A stretch of 5,598 nt of DNA from Planctomycetota bacterium (lineage in GTDB: Bacteria; Planctomycetota; Planctomycetia; Gemmatales; Gemmataceae), in contig JAGWVO010000254.1 of assembly GCA_018970845.1 (NCBI GenBank), forward strand, positions 1-5,598, in the 5' to 3' direction. Position 1 is the stretch's first letter. The number at the start of each line of letters is the position of its first letter. Of this stretch, positions 4,643-5,598 are shown one piece after another. The position numbers were made by a program, and so were the translations under genes. Under the pieces are notes generated by a model. That model was given only the letters and a program-made list of their open reading frames with translations, was not told where the DNA came from and did not search any database.

Positions 4643-5598
4643 TTATCGGGCGCCCCTCAGCGAATCCATCAGCCTCTCGGTGTAGCTGCGCAGGCGCTGA
4701 TTCACCTTGTCCGCCCCGGCAAGGCCTTTTTCAAGCCTCTTAAGTTCCTCCGGACTGGCCGGTCCCATGGCGTCGAGGGCGTTGAGCGCCTCCAAGGTCG
4801 CGGGCAAGCCGTTTTCCCCGATGGATGCCGCCGCCAGCAGGATTTCCCTGGCCTTGGGAGCGTCGGTTCTGGATGTCCGCGCCAGGGCGTCGGCCGCGGC
4901 AACGCGCACCGAGGGCGACGCGTCCGCCAGAAGCCCAAGCAGCATCGGCCTCAGGGTGGCGGACTCCCCCGGGCGGCAAGCCGCGCCCATCGCGGCCCAG
5001 TAGCGAAGTCCGGGGTGGGATTCCCTTGAAAGAGCCAGGATCCGCCCGGCTTCCCCATCCTTGCGTGCCGCCAGCAACGCGGCTTCCAGCAATTTTTCAA
5101 GCGGGTAGTTGGAGTCGCGGGCCCCCCATTCCAGCGGCGCGTTGGCGCCTCGCATCGTTTCAAGCATCCCTTCGGGGACGAAGCCCAAGTCCCTTGTCTT
5201 GAGGATGCGTTCGCGCAGCAACCGGCGCAGCCTGTCGGCGTCGGCCTGGCTGGCCGGAGAGTCGGCCAGGTTCACGGTCTCATGCGGATCCGCATCGAGG
5301 TCGTACAGTTCCTCGGCCTCGCGGGGCATCCAGAAGCGGCTCTGGACGGCATTGAGCTTTCCCCGGTCAAACAGGTCTTTCCAGATCCGGGTCGTTGGCG
5401 TTTCGAACTGGTACGCGACATGCTGGCCATGCGGGCGCTGCAAGTGGAAATTGCGAATGAGGACAAACCGGCCGTCGAACACCGACCTGACCAGGTCGAG
5501 CCTTTCATCCATGCGCGACCTGTGGCCCCAAAGGGCGGGGGGCGGATCACCGGCCCTGGCGGAAAGGAAGTCGCGGCCGTCGAGGCCAGCTGGCGGTT
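4643..5598 (-). CDS. Sulfatase C-terminal part with HEAT-like repeats (5' end outside window)
   Basis: This is the C-terminal part of a sulfatase, which hydrolyses sulfate esters, probably on polysaccharides outside the cytoplasm. The frame is open to the right edge: A-G-L-D-G-R-D-F-L is read at about 5561-5590, and the methionine at 5512 sits inside the conserved H-R-S-R-M-D-E-R stretch, so it is internal. Numbering from that methionine, D-L-V-R-S-V-F-D-G-R-F at 6-16 and E-E-L-Y-D-L-D-A-D-P-H-E-T-V-N-L at 67-82 are the standard sulfatase C-terminal signature. Residues about 138-268 form repeated helical pairs typical of HEAT/PBS-lyase-like repeats (for example P-S-V-R-V-A-A-A-D-A-L-A, 200-211), a probable protein- or surface-binding module. 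The formylglycine site and the metal ligands lie outside the window, so activity cannot be judged. It converges on the oxidoreductase, with the terminator between them. Confidence 0.92.
   Translation of the reverse strand, partial: PPAGLDGRDFLSARAGDPPPALWGHRSRMDERLDLVRSVFDGRFVLIRNFHLQRPHGQHVAYQFETPTTRIWKDLFDRGKLNAVQSRFWMPREAEELYDLDADPHETVNLADSPASQADADRLRRLLRERILKTRDLGFVPEGMLETMRGANAPLEWGARDSNYPLEKLLEAALLAARKDGEAGRILALSRESHPGLRYWAAMGAACRPGESATLRPMLLGLLADASPSVRVAAADALARTSRTDAPKAREILLAAASIGENGLPATLEALNALDAMGPASPEELKRLEKGLAGADKVNQRLRSYTERLMDSLRGAR

Noticed and set aside
1..5598. CRISPR array, insertion sequence, toxin-antitoxin or phage-defence system
   Set aside because: I found no regularly spaced repeats, terminal inverted repeats, transposase, nuclease, or paired small toxin and antitoxin genes on either strand.

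Overview
The window is GC-rich bacterial DNA whose gene content points to a planctomycete, or a close relative in the PVC group. It carries a DUF1552 secreted protein, a Tat-signal Gfo/Idh/MocA oxidoreductase and a sulfatase with a HEAT-like C-terminal extension. These families are strongly expanded in Planctomycetes, where they serve extracytoplasmic polysaccharide and sulfated-glycan metabolism. The assignment rests on family content and codon style, not on a marker-gene phylogeny.

Layout, left to right. (1) The C-terminal half of a DUF1552 protein (+) enters from the left edge and ends at 754. (2) A 192-base convergent gap holds one compact hairpin (781-798). (3) A leftward two-gene unit follows: a small protein of unknown function (1637-2038), then, 24 bases on, a class I SAM-dependent methyltransferase (947-1612). 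(4) A 388-base divergent intergenic region (2039-2426) is partly AT-rich; it holds promoter-like sequence and the infC leader. (5) infC (translation initiation factor IF-3) runs rightward. The best start is not the ATG at 2451 but an ATT at 2427 with a well-placed Shine-Dalgarno. (6) A Tat-exported Gfo/Idh/MocA oxidoreductase begins 48 bases after infC and ends before a textbook intrinsic terminator (4590-4629). (7) A sulfatase C-terminus with HEAT-like repeats (-) enters from the right edge and converges on that terminator.

There is no single pathway here. infC is a housekeeping gene placed among accessory catabolic genes, and rpmI and rplT do not follow it as they do in many bacteria. The oxidoreductase and the sulfatase could both act on sugars from sulfated polysaccharides, but they are convergent and this is only a thematic link. 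The most interesting items are the non-canonical ATT start of infC, which in Escherichia coli underlies IF-3 autoregulation, and the unidentified small His/Cys/Trp-containing protein encoded just upstream of the methyltransferase. I see no CRISPR array, mobile element, rRNA or tRNA.
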